From assembly GCA_022410635.1 (NCBI GenBank), contig JAJVDF010000229.1, positions 1,084,423 through 1,148,422 on the forward strand: a stretch of DNA of 64,000 nucleotides, in the 5' to 3' direction. The translations under genes were made by a program, and so were the position numbers. This stretch comes from Tretioscincus oriximinensis. Taxonomy: Eukaryota; Chordata; Lepidosauria; Squamata; Gymnophthalmidae. Shown one piece after another: positions 31,501-43,500 of this stretch. The notes beneath the pieces are model-generated. The model worked only from the letters and a program-made list of their open reading frames with translations. It searched no databases and had not been told where the DNA came from. Every line of letters begins with the position of its first letter. The stretch's first letter is position 1.

Positions 31501-34500
31501 GTGTTGCTAAAGCCTCTATATGAAGGTAGGAAACCAAGTGGGAGGGGAACCCTTCATTTTTCTGCCCCGGAGCCTGGTTCCACCAGTGCAGCTTGTGCAA
31601 ACAGGACCTAACAGAGAAAGAACTTGATAAATGAACCTTCTTCATTAGAAACCTGCCTTTGTATTGGATGAAGTATGCTTATTCCACCAACTTCTTTCTC
31701 TGTTATTCTATAATGAACTTCTAGATCACCTCCTCCTTGATCCAGACTTACATGACTATGAGATGGGTGACTGTTATAAGATGTAACTGAAGGAAACATT
31801 CATCCTTGAGTTTTGTTCATTCTCATTAATGATACCATAACTCTATGGAATCCTACTTTATTTTGGGGTTCAACTCAAAATCCTGGCTTTGACCTTAAAA
31901 TTCCAAAGTTCCTTGTTCCAGGTATACTCACTTGCAACCTTTGGTACAAGCCATACCTTGAACGTTATTGACAAGGCGCTTGACAGTTTGGTCTCCAATA
32001 TGTCTGCTAAATACCATCATTGTCTTGTTGTGTAACTGAGTAAAACAATTTCTATTCACTCTAATATTTATTGTTGTATTTTTGTTTAGTTGTATTTCTG
32101 CTTCCCGCTTTTCTCACTTTATTCTATAAGATTCCCAAATAATTCTGGTCATGATGCAGCCATGTATAAAGTAAATAAAGTGAACATATGTCTCTTCTGT
32201 AAGATTCACAGGAGCAGTTCTGGAAAAGAAGCTCCACTTCGTGTGTCATTGGAATCTCTCCTTAGTGCTGGTCAGATTGGTCGGTGGTGGATTGTTGGAT
32301 CCTCTTGGAGTGGTGCTCCAATGGTTGACAGTGCCAGCAACAAAATTCAGCCAATACTACCTGAAGGAAAGGTAAAAACAGACATGGTTAACAACTCTTG
32401 GTTTGAAGCAGTCACCTAAATAATGTTTGTAAGGGGGTTGGTAGTCTTTTGGAATGTATTCATTTTGAAGTCTGTCTCCAAATAAAATTGACTTGCCCAA
32501 ATTGTCCAGTAGTACTATAAGTAGCTCCTTTTGTGAGCCCTTTCATTACTGAGTCTTATTCCAGATTATATATCACAACAGAATTCTGCCACCTGCATGC
32601 AAAAGCAGTATAGAATACTAGCTATATTCTAGAATAAGGGTATAGCTCTACTGGACTATGTGAATTACTTATTTTTTTACTTTTTCCATCTGAAATCTTT
32701 GCCTGTCTTCCAAATTTCAGCACATAGTAGTTAAGCTTGTATCCCAGTTCATACATTTTCATCTCCACTGCCTAGACAAAGAAAATTAAACTAGGTTATT
32801 GATCTTCTGCTTAAATAAAAGCATATTTAAACTGACTATTCTTATTCTAACAAAAAGACTGTTACAAGAATTGATGCCAATGTCCTGATTATTAACTGCC
32901 ATATGGTGCTAAAAGTATATAGAAATAATAGAAAATAGAAAACAGTTTATTTGACTAGTAATTTTACCATTTCAAAGAACAAGTAAAAAGAAAGCAAAAC
33001 AACCCCACCCACCCAAAAAAAAGTGTGCAGGTGTCTATTTTCAGGCAGAATCTTACTTTCCTGAATCCTGTTACAGGAAGTCAGCTTTTTTCTTGATCGC
33101 TTTCATATATAGCACATATTTTTTGCTAAATAAAATCACCTACTTTCCCAAAAGAAAATCCTATTTCAATTTTTTTTTCCTCAACGTTCTTTCTCAAATT
33201 ATAGTTTTGTCTTATATGACAGTCTTTTATGATAAAAAATATGGTAATTTGCTATAGACAATGATTAATGGGGAATATAGTAAAGATAGAAATTTACAGC
33301 AACAAAAGGCAAAGAACAGTAATCTTGTCACAGAAATAGATTTTGAATTGAAGACCTGTTTTTTATGTTCTATTTCTTTTAAGAAATGAAAATGTACACT
33401 TCTGCATACTTATTAAAAATACGACTAATAATATAGCAAGTATTTTGATCTTGAGGATCACCCTTTGGAACCTTCTTTTTTCTGAATATTACTGTCTATG
33501 AATGGGGCATTTTGCATTTGGAAATACGGACTTTTGCTTTTAGACACATTGCAAGGCCTTTTGAATTCGTGAAGCTAACTTGAAATATTTTCAGTATTTT
33601 AATGATTAGGAAAATGCTTTAGTGTCAAGCTTTCCCTCCCTTCTTTTCAGGTCAGTTCCAAGATTCTTGAGCTTGCTCGTAAGCAGAGAATGAATACAGA
33701 CATCCGTAGGAACATATTCTGCATTTTGATGACAAGTGAAGATTTCTTGGATGCTTTTGAAAAGCTTTTGAAGTAAGTGCTACGAGTATTTAATAATCTG
33801 GGTTCAGACATCTCTAACAGAATGATTGTGATTAGGGTTGCCATACGTCCCGGGTAAGCGGGACAATCCCGGTTTGAGGGACTAAAATATAGTCCCCTCT
33901 GGGTTTTAAGACAAAATCCCGCCTTTTTACATTCCCCGATGCTGCATCGGGGAATGTAAAAATGCAGGATTTTAAAGGCAAAGCTGCCATCAGAGCTGAC
34001 GGCTGAAGCCTGAGCAACGCTTTCCAGGGTCCTGGAAGGAACCTCGGAGCGTGCCGTAGCTGTTCCAATGCTGGAGGCGGGGTTTTGCGCGCCTGCTTGC
34101 AAAGCGTGCCAGGAGGACAGCTCTGTTCTGTCACAGACCCAGGCATTTGTCCTCCGCTGGAGGCGAGTTGGCGCGCTAGGAGGCGCGCGAAACCCTCCTG
34201 CATTGGAGCAGCACGCACACANGGACATTTGTGGTGAGACAGGCAGGAGAGAGGCAAGCATCCGTATGTGCGCGCGCACACGTGTGTGTGCACGGACGTG
34301 CACGCATCCCCACCCCACCCCCGTCCCTGTTTTGTGATGGACCTTGTTTTTCTCTGGTAGCTGATCACTATTTGAATATCAAGATGTCTTTTTCCAGAAA
34401 GAAACAGCCAGAAAAATATGGCAAGGAAACTGAATCTTAATTGAATCTTAGACTAGTAAACTTTTGATGTTTTGGGACCATGGGGATTGTAAACCATAAA

Positions 34501-37500
34501 CATTTGGTTAATGCACTAGATTAAGGATATTCACATATTTTTCTTTTAGCTGAGTTTGAAGCTCTTTGTGAATAATTAAAAGACTAAGACTCCTTTCTCT
34601 GGATATATCTCTGAAAAGGAGCTTGATATCTGCAGTTTCTAGGTTCCTGTTCTGAGATATAGTCCAGAATAAGATTCAGTAAAGAAAGGGGCTAAAATGA
34701 AAAGATAATACCTTGATACAATTTTTTCCCCTCAGATAAAAATTGCTACCATATGGAAATCGAAAAGCTGTTGAGAAACTGCTGTAGATGAGTTTCTGAA
34801 ACAGGAGTATTCCTTGCTTACTGCAGACTCTAGCAGCATTCTTGCAGAGGCTAGAGAAGAAGGTTTTAACAGAAGTTAGCTAAACCAACGGGGAACCTTA
34901 ACAAACACTTAAGGTTCTGCAGAGGTCTCTGAATGGTGTCTGGGGAGATGTGAAACAGTATCAGATTTATGTCTTGCCCAAAGGAGTAAGTAGTGGCTTC
35001 CCATTAGCTCTGGTTAGAGAGTTGCAAATAATATAGGTAATGATCCCTTAACTCTGCCAATGGGCACTTTATGGTTTGTAATAAGTGTTTTTTGCATTTC
35101 TGTTTGGCTCAAAGGGGAAAAGGTTTCCATGCTTGCTATGTAATAGGAACTTGGTTTAGAGAAGATGTGTCCAAATGGCCCAGTTGTGATTGGACCCAGT
35201 TTTGTCTGCATGTTCCCAAGGAGTTTTGCCATCCAGTTGCTAACCATGTCCACATTAATTATGAACTAATGTGACTTACAGAGGCACAGAGGTTAAGAAC
35301 AGGGCTTTTGATAGAGAGGTTGTTTGTTCAAGGCCCACGTGTCTGCCATGGAGAGGGATGAGCTCCCTCTACTGGGCTTAGCTTCAGCCAACCTATCTTT
35401 TTGAAAGTGTGCAATTAAAAGCAGATGAATAAGTACCATCACAATGTAATGGGGAAGAAATTGGGGCAAAAAATAGCTTGTAAGCCACTCTGAGTCCTTC
35501 GGGTGAAAAAAACAGGATATAAAACCCAGTTCTTCTTCTTAATGTGATTTGATCAAACTGCGTCTGACTCAGCATATTCTAAATAAAAAGTGCATGAGAG
35601 AGTTTAAAAGTGCATGGGAGGTATAATGACACGGCTCAGAACATTGGCAGCCCCCAGAGATCAGTGACAGGGCTTGAAACGTTGCAGCCTTCAGAATCCT
35701 AGAGTCCTTGGTTGGAAACTGACAGAATATACAGAAAACAGTGGGAAGTAATAAGTGGACAATTCTCTGGGTAGAAAGGTGTGAAAAGTGGAATAACTCA
35801 GGCTTTAGCATTGGGACCAGTGCTGGGAGGGAAAAGAAGGAAAGGAAGAACAAAGGAAGGGAAGATGAGGAAGATAAAAAATAAAAGGAAAACGGAAAGA
35901 AAGAAGGAATGAAACAAAGAATCAGCAAGTAAAGGGGGGTAAGGGAGGGGCTGGAGGCATGAATGGGAGCAAGGGGGAGAAGGGTCTAGAGCCCGTTGCA
36001 TTACTGCAATCCAACAGGCTAATTCCACTAGTATTCTAAATACAACAGAAGATATAGATGAAGTAATTACAAGATTTGTGGAGCAGGTTTGGTAGGTTCA
36101 TGGTTCATAGCAAACAAGGTGACTCACATGGCCCTCCTACGAACGGAACCATCTCTTTTTCACAGTGCCCTAGTTCAAATCAAACCTGAACCAAGGAGGT
36201 TCAAGTGAATCATAACGTACCAACGATGGTATGTTATGGTTTGATTCAAACTGAACTGTTACATTTCTGTGTGTGCACATCTCTAGAGTAATAGCTCTCT
36301 GTGATCATTGGTGTTTGTTGCAACAATATTGTATCATTGATTTCACTGTAACACAGTACATTGTATGGGATAAGTATTTGTGTATCTGTGCTGGGAGTTT
36401 TCCTGAATGAAATCTCACCTCAGGAACCTGAAAATCTCTGGCTTTCAGAGTTATCGTGTGTAAAGAGTGCAATTTTTTAATATCAATTCAGGGGTGGGAA
36501 AGGAAGTGACNTCATTCTGGTCACCATTGCTGGAAGCAGAAACTGGAAGTGGCATCATTTGTGCTGTCACTTCCGGCCTCCAGGGCTCCATTTTGGAAGC
36601 AGAGACCAGGAAAAATCCTGGTAAAAATCCTAGACAAATGTTCCTCATATTCATGTCCTGTTCGATTGGGATTTTCTCACATAATGTGTGAGATTCTCAT
36701 GCAGCACCGTGGGCCACACTTAGTAGATCAGTGGTCTGTCTTAAACTTAGGATAGATGGAAACATCATCTTGAAAAGATGCAAATCTGATGGGTCCTCTT
36801 TATTATAATATTAGGCATTTTTCATTTAAATTGCCTTTCGTTCTGCCAAGCATTTGACAGCTGTGGGAGCTAAATCAGACTTATTTGACAGAAAAGGTAC
36901 AGCACCAATGAAGACTATTCCCTGGCAATGTGTGTTAATCTTCTTCCGAGAGGTCCAGCTCTTAGCAAGAGAACCTTCGGTCTTGGCAGACATTTCTGCT
37001 GAGGCAGCCAGTCAGAGAACTCATTAATGCTGATTATATTTTTGTAATTAGGTTGGTTGAAGTACATCCTCAGTTATGAATTAGAAAAAAGGTAGATGAC
37101 CATTTATTTTTTGGTCTCCCNACAAGCACATTAAAATTGTACCCCAAAGATGTAAGCGTCTGCGTTTTAGTATTTCTCTACTACGTTTCTTTGAAAATTA
37201 TAATATGTAAAAAAAAAATCCTCTTAGTGAATATTCGGTTGAATAAATGCAAGATTAATTCAGAATGTGGTCTTTTCCAGAAACTGCATAGCTCTCATCA
37301 ATACATTTTAAGTAACGTTAAACAGATGAGACAAGAATCTGCCCTAAATTGTTTTAGATTTTAATTGAATGAGCTCAAATTTAGAAGAAATTAATTGTGG
37401 GTTGTTAATGGCAGGTAGGCAATGACTTCTTGTTTCTTAATAATTCAGCCCCAAAGTTCATGACTTGATTTTTACATAATGACCACTGACATTTTTAGGC

Positions 37501-40500
37501 TGAGGCTTAAAGATCAGCAGGAGAGAGAAATTGTTCACGTCCTTGTAGACTGTTGCCTTCAAGAGAAGACCTACAACCCCTTCTATGCTTATTTGTCTGC
37601 CAAGTTCTGTGAATATGAAAGGCGATTCCAGGTAAGCTAAGAACCCATCTTGGTCTTTACTGCCTGTGCCTCTTAAATAAAGATATTTCTGGGAATTAAA
37701 CTTAATATTATCCAATGAGACTATAATGGAACTAAATATGCCCTTTGACTATAATAGCTGTCTTTTGGGAGGAAATTTTGTTCGTTTCTTTTGGTAACAG
37801 CTCCAAAAGGCAACTGACAGTAAGGAGTCACTGCTCATTAATGTTCAAGCCTTCAGGTCCAAATGCCAGCATTTCTAATGGCAAAGTGCTTGGGTACCTC
37901 AGTTAGCACTTGCCTGCAGGTTTCATGGAGTGATATAGAGGTTTTTAATATTATTACTATTTTTAANATACACATTAAAAAACATACAAAATTACTTGTA
38001 GAAAAGAAAAATAAATGTATGAAAACACATATAGACATATAGTAAAGCATAACTGTTAGCAAATATTCATTCAAAATAAACTATCTCCCCCACACTCTTA
38101 TCCTCCCTTCTCTGTGAGCTTAGCTTTGGTGATAATTAATAATTTGATTTTTTTTAGCAACAAATCAGTTTGGTGGAATAATGCTTCCTTATGTATTAAG
38201 TTTTTATCTCTGCTCAGAATTTTCCCCATCTATTATCCACTCAGTTCCTGATCAGTTGTTTTACTGGAGGGAGGAAGACTGGAGATTAGAACAGCAACCT
38301 TCTCCTTCCCTTCAGATTTACTACTAAGCTACAGCCGGTCCCAATTCTTAGTTATCTGTTTGTGCATTTCAAAAGGAACAGTATCCTGGAAGAGACAGCT
38401 AAAGGCTGCCTACATTGTCCCCTGGGCATCAATTCATTTTTTCCGTTTCTCTTACCAACTTTGTTTAATTTGCTTAAAGAAATAACAAAACTGTTGGCAA
38501 AGAGGAGAAGCCAATTCTCTCTGGGGGATACCTATTCTGTTCTTTCTTCCACGAAAGGCAGGCAAGAAAGTTTGGTAGGGCTTAATCAGCTGTTTATATG
38601 ATTTGCTAACCTTTCCCTAGAATCATTGAATAGTATCATTTGTCATCTTGCTTGCCAGAATGTACTGACAAAACAGTAGCAGTTGGATGAAAATATAGAA
38701 AAGGCCTTAGAAGTATTTCAGCAGTATACTGATAATGGTATGACCTGAATAAGCTAAAGAAATGACCAACATCCTTGCCTCTTTTCACCATGGGATGGAT
38801 AACACGTTAGTCCCTTTTTGCAGTGAGCCTGATTCTGGAATGTATTTCAAATTAGGGTTTGCCATTCACATGCTAGTACAGACCATGGCAGGCCCCTGTT
38901 CTGTGATGCATCCCAGAATATGAACTAAACTTTCAAATTGACTTCAGTGGAAGGAAATGAACTGTTCCCTTTGTTCTCCACTAATAAAACACTGCCTGTC
39001 TTAAACCATGCTAGCGATTGTGCTTTAGCTTGATGTGGATGAGATGCCACACGTTTGCATTAAGCAACTTGATCCATATTAGACATAATACAACATGTAC
39101 AGATGCCAAACGACGTTGAAGATCAGTCACAGTCTGAGTCTTGAAACCTTCAGCTCTACCTCCATGTTCAGGTGTGAATGTTCAGGGGCTGAACTCAGAG
39201 CTGTCCAAGTGCTGAAATTCTGACATTCATGACTGAACATGGAGACTGTGCTTAGGGAAGTATCACCAAAATAGACTTGGGTCCTAGCTGCTGCATACGC
39301 TCATTTCAGTTCTGCACTCCACAAATGCCAGTTGCGTGACCTTTGGCTAGTCATAGTTCTTCATAGCTCTCTCAGCCCCACCTACTTCACAAGGTATCTG
39401 TTGTGAAGAAAAGAACAGGTAGAGGGGAATAGTAACTTTCTTAGAGGGGATTAGCAAAAGGGCCTTCAGTTACAGTAAGTGTATGCTTCCTAACAAAGAA
39501 CTTTTTTTTCAATATTCAGAAGACATTCCAATTCAGTCTGTGGGATAAAATCAGAGACCTTGGAAATCTCTCCACTCCTGTGTTTTCAAATTTAGTTAAC
39601 CTACTGACTCATCTACTAAAAACAAAGTCACTTTCACTCACAGTTTTCAAGGTGAGCAGTGCTTTATTTCTCCTAAAACTATTTGTACTTCATCTTTTCT
39701 TGGGTTCATAATTAGTAAAACTATGCATGCGCCTTAATTTGGCTTCCCCGCACTGAAGTGCCCCATTTCCAGAATGCAAATGAAAGACTTGGCATGATTT
39801 AACCTGTCATTGGGCCAACCTGCCCCAGTACAATGTTTCTCCCCAATTTGGCAGTTCCTGAGAACCAATGTGCTAGGGAGACAGTAGCACAATGACAGAC
39901 TGGAGTGTGAGCGTGCAAGTTGATTGCAGTTGCTCTTATTTATTTTTGTAAAATCTGATCATCAAAATATAATCAAAGCATCAATCGTTAAAATTAAACT
40001 GAGGCTTCATTGACAGCCAAAAGGAAGGAAGAATCCACTATCTGCTGCCAGACAAGTAATTACACAAGACTGGAAAAATCCATAGTTGATTCTTCAACAC
40101 TGGAATACCCACCACTGGCTAATTACAAATATGGAATAGATCTCAGTGCCAGCAAATGCGTCAAACTTTGAAATTTATTTGTCACCCAATATGAACCATT
40201 CTTAATAAAAAGTCATAGAAAGCTTATTTAATATCCCTGATTTGTTTTAAATTTAGATATGCTAGATTTGTTTAGATACACTAATAAGCAGGTTTCTTTG
40301 TTTAGTTTTAAATATATATCTGTTTCTGATAAGTGTTATATTCTTGTGTGCGTAAAGTCAAATTTAGTGATTTCACCCACTTCTGGTTGTCAGCAACTAT
40401 ATTGTTCTTGTGTTTCTTAATTGTAATAATTGTATTTAACATTTAATCTTTTAAAATTAGATGACGTTACTAATTTCTATTGCCTATATATTGATTCATA

Positions 40501-43500
40501 ACTTAAATTGCAGCTAAATAGAATTTTGAGCCCTAATGAGAAATATACTACATCAGCCTCACAACAAAAGCTCCATGTAATAATACTTACCCATATTGTG
40601 AAGGAATCAAAGAAAATGATAGTAAATCATTAATGTAAATCCAAATGTACCACCAGTTTAGCATGGACAAAGATACGCTGCATTGTTTCCAATTTCCTGT
40701 TCTTTCCTATGTAAGAATATATTGAACTATAATTTGAAATAGCCTTTGCAGGGAGTCATGAACAGGTGCATATTTTGCTTTCCTCTGTGCATCTGGTGGG
40801 CCTCTGTGTGAGACAGAATGCTGGACTAGATGGGCTGTGGCCCAATCCAGTATGGCTCTTCTTATGTTCTTAAATTTATTGAAGCAAAAAATGTCTTTAG
40901 AATCTGATTCTGGGCTCTCCCTAAGGCATGAAGAGGCAGAAATGGTGCAGTCGTTAAGAGACAGTCTTTCAACCAAGATATCCGTTCTTCAAGCCCTTTG
41001 TAGGTTTTCTTTGAAACTTATAGGCAGAAGAGTTTAAGATAGAAGAGGCAGTGATAGCTAACAGCCTGGGTAGCTTTAAGAGGATTAAACAAGTTCATGG
41101 AAGCCAAAAGTATAAGTAGCTGCTATGATGAATCTGTTGATACTGCCTCTAAGATGGAGCAACAGGCAGGATTCCTGAAGTACCATTTGCAAGGGAGTCA
41201 AGAACAGGTGAGGATTTTGCTTTCTTCTGTTCAGACTGCCCAGGTGCAATTGGTGGGCAACTGTGTGAGACAGAATGCTGGGCTAGATGGGCTCTGGCCC
41301 CATTCAACAGGGCTCCTCTTATATTCTTATGAGGCTCTTTTTTTGCACAGTGGCGCTTCATGCACCTATCTCATAGTCCCAGGTCTTTAAATGCATTAAT
41401 AAACATATCCTAAGCCCCAGCTCCTGTCTGTATCCAAACTGAAGCAAATGTGAATATGATACAGGCCAAGTAAAGTGCATAATACTTGTGAGTAGAAATA
41501 TTAATCTTCAGTTCTTCTTCTACAGAATAAATTACAACTTTATTTGGGAACTGGGACTGAGGAAAGATTTAAATGCTTCCTGAAAACGCAATTGTTTATA
41601 TTGCCCCTTGCTTGATTGCTTATTTCTTTGTATCACTAAAAAATGGTTAAGCAGTTAAATTCCTATCACTTTAGTTAATATTTCACTAAGCTTTATGTTT
41701 TACATTCTTTCTCGTGAACAATTCATATCCCTTTTTTGATGTTAATGAGTATATATTTATATCATCAGCAAACAAAACATGGCTTCACAGTTTAAACAAG
41801 GTATTATGGATTTTGTGTACTGTGGGATTTTACCTCCTGTTAATTGGCAGATAAAGAAGTGATTTGTTCACCTAATCTGGCATTGCCTTATGCCATGGAT
41901 TTTGCAGACAATTGGCAACTTTANGATGCCATCTCGGGCAAAAAAGAAAGATTCCACTATTTTTGCACTTGCTTATCAGCCCTGCTAATTCTTCCATGCA
42001 CCCCAGGAACTGATGGTGATTGTAGTTTTTAAACTGATTTCAATTTTAGCTCCCTGTGAATATTTAGGAGAATGAAATAAGATCTACAAAACCCACTATT
42101 TCTTCTTCTGTATAGAATATACACGTGATTTATGATACGAGCTTAATAGCTTGAAGTATCTTGAGGGTTTTTGCTTTGACATCTTAACGTTTCATTGCTT
42201 TTTAAATAGGTGATTGAATTCAGTGAATTAGACAAGCCAAAAGTCCACTTCTTAAGACAAGTGTTATCTGCGCTTTTGTTGAAAACTGATCCAGAAGAAC
42301 TCCAGCACATCTTTGGAAAGTAAGACATCCCAATAAATTTCGTAGCTCCTACCTTACTGGCGTTTTCTTATCAAAACCACTTTTACCACAATATAGGCAA
42401 AATCTATAACATGCCTGTCTCTTAATATTACAGTACTATTTTAAAAAATATGAAACTATTATATGACTTTATAAGGGTTCTGATGGAACGTGTGCCTTTC
42501 TTTGAAAGACAGCTGCAGCCTATGGAGTATTGAGTGTGANCCCCCNCCTTAAAGACAATTTGGAAGCTTCCACGGGTAGAGAAAGCAGTGGCAAAATTGC
42601 TGGTAGCACACAGGCTNTGTCAGTTCTCAAAGACCATTGCTCACTGCTACCAGATTGCCAGTGAGACTAATTCAGTAGTGGCCATACTAGAAGGTCCTAA
42701 AAGACCTGGGCTCCACATATTTAATGGAGTAACCTCCTCCGATGTAGATTTTTCTATGTCTTACAATTGGCTAGGGAAAGTCTCTTGGCTTTGCCACTAT
42801 CTCAGCAGTTTGAGTGGTAAGGGCCCATGAGAGGGCTTCTTAGCGACAGCTCCCAGATTATGAAATGATCTGTTCCCTGAAGTGTGTTCGGCACATTTTC
42901 AATAATCATATCTTGTGATTCTCTTTACCTTTTGGTTGAAGACGCAGCTTCCCCTTCCCACTTTAGCAACTGTCATTTATTGTTCAATATTGAGTTCATT
43001 TTTAAAGTGACTTTTGGTTTTAGTGTCATAGGAGCCAGCCTGATCTTGTGGTTAGAGGGTGAGTCTCTTGTAGCCTCCTATTTCAATTCTGCATGCCTTC
43101 ATAAAGCTAGCTAAGTGACCTTGAACTAGTCACACCTCTTTGGAGCTCTCTCGGTTTCGCCTACTTCACAATGTGTCTGTTGTGAATATAAAAAGGTTAC
43201 ATAAGCCACCTTGAGTTCCTCCAAGTTGTGAAAAGTGGAATATAAAAACCAACTCTTCTCATCTTCAACCTTTGGGCGAAAAATAGCTTGTAAGGCACTC
43301 TGAATCCTTTTGGGTAAGAAGGGCAGGGTATAAAAATCCAATTCTTCTTCATTTTCTCCTTCTTCTACTAATCTCTCTAAAACCTTTGGGTGTGGGCAGG
43401 ATAAAAATATACAAATTAACACTGAGATTAAGACAGCATTTCCATTTGACAGACTAACATTAGAAGTCATTTACAGTTGGGAGCTACAGCCTTTCATTTC

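Larger units (their letters stand above)
30890..32203 (+). other. NOM1: NOM1 intron 5
   Basis: It contains a Penelope-like tail with inverted duplicate and a foldback element (separate entries). The remainder (31503-32203) shows no gene. Confidence 0.5.
37632..39519 (+). other. NOM1: NOM1 intron 8
   Basis: Repeat remnants at 38810 and 39290 are listed separately. The rest has no recognised gene. Confidence 0.45.
39652..42209 (+). other. NOM1: NOM1 intron 9
   Basis: Positions 39652-40737 and 41336-42209 have no recognised gene or repeat. LINE and SINE pieces are at 40738-41335. Confidence 0.45.

Noticed and set aside
34262..34305. A simple (CA)n microsatellite
   Set aside because: The run alternates CG, CA and TG irregularly and lies inside a mobile element, so it was treated as part of that element.
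33647..34368. Minus frames of 223 and 178 codons in NOM1 intron 7
   Set aside because: They read through a DNA element, an undefined base and NOM1 exon 7 in reverse, with no recognisable domain.
35276..35360. A functional tRNA gene
   Set aside because: A- and B-box-like words are present, but the sequence continues into a SINE body and tail and does not fold as a cloverleaf.
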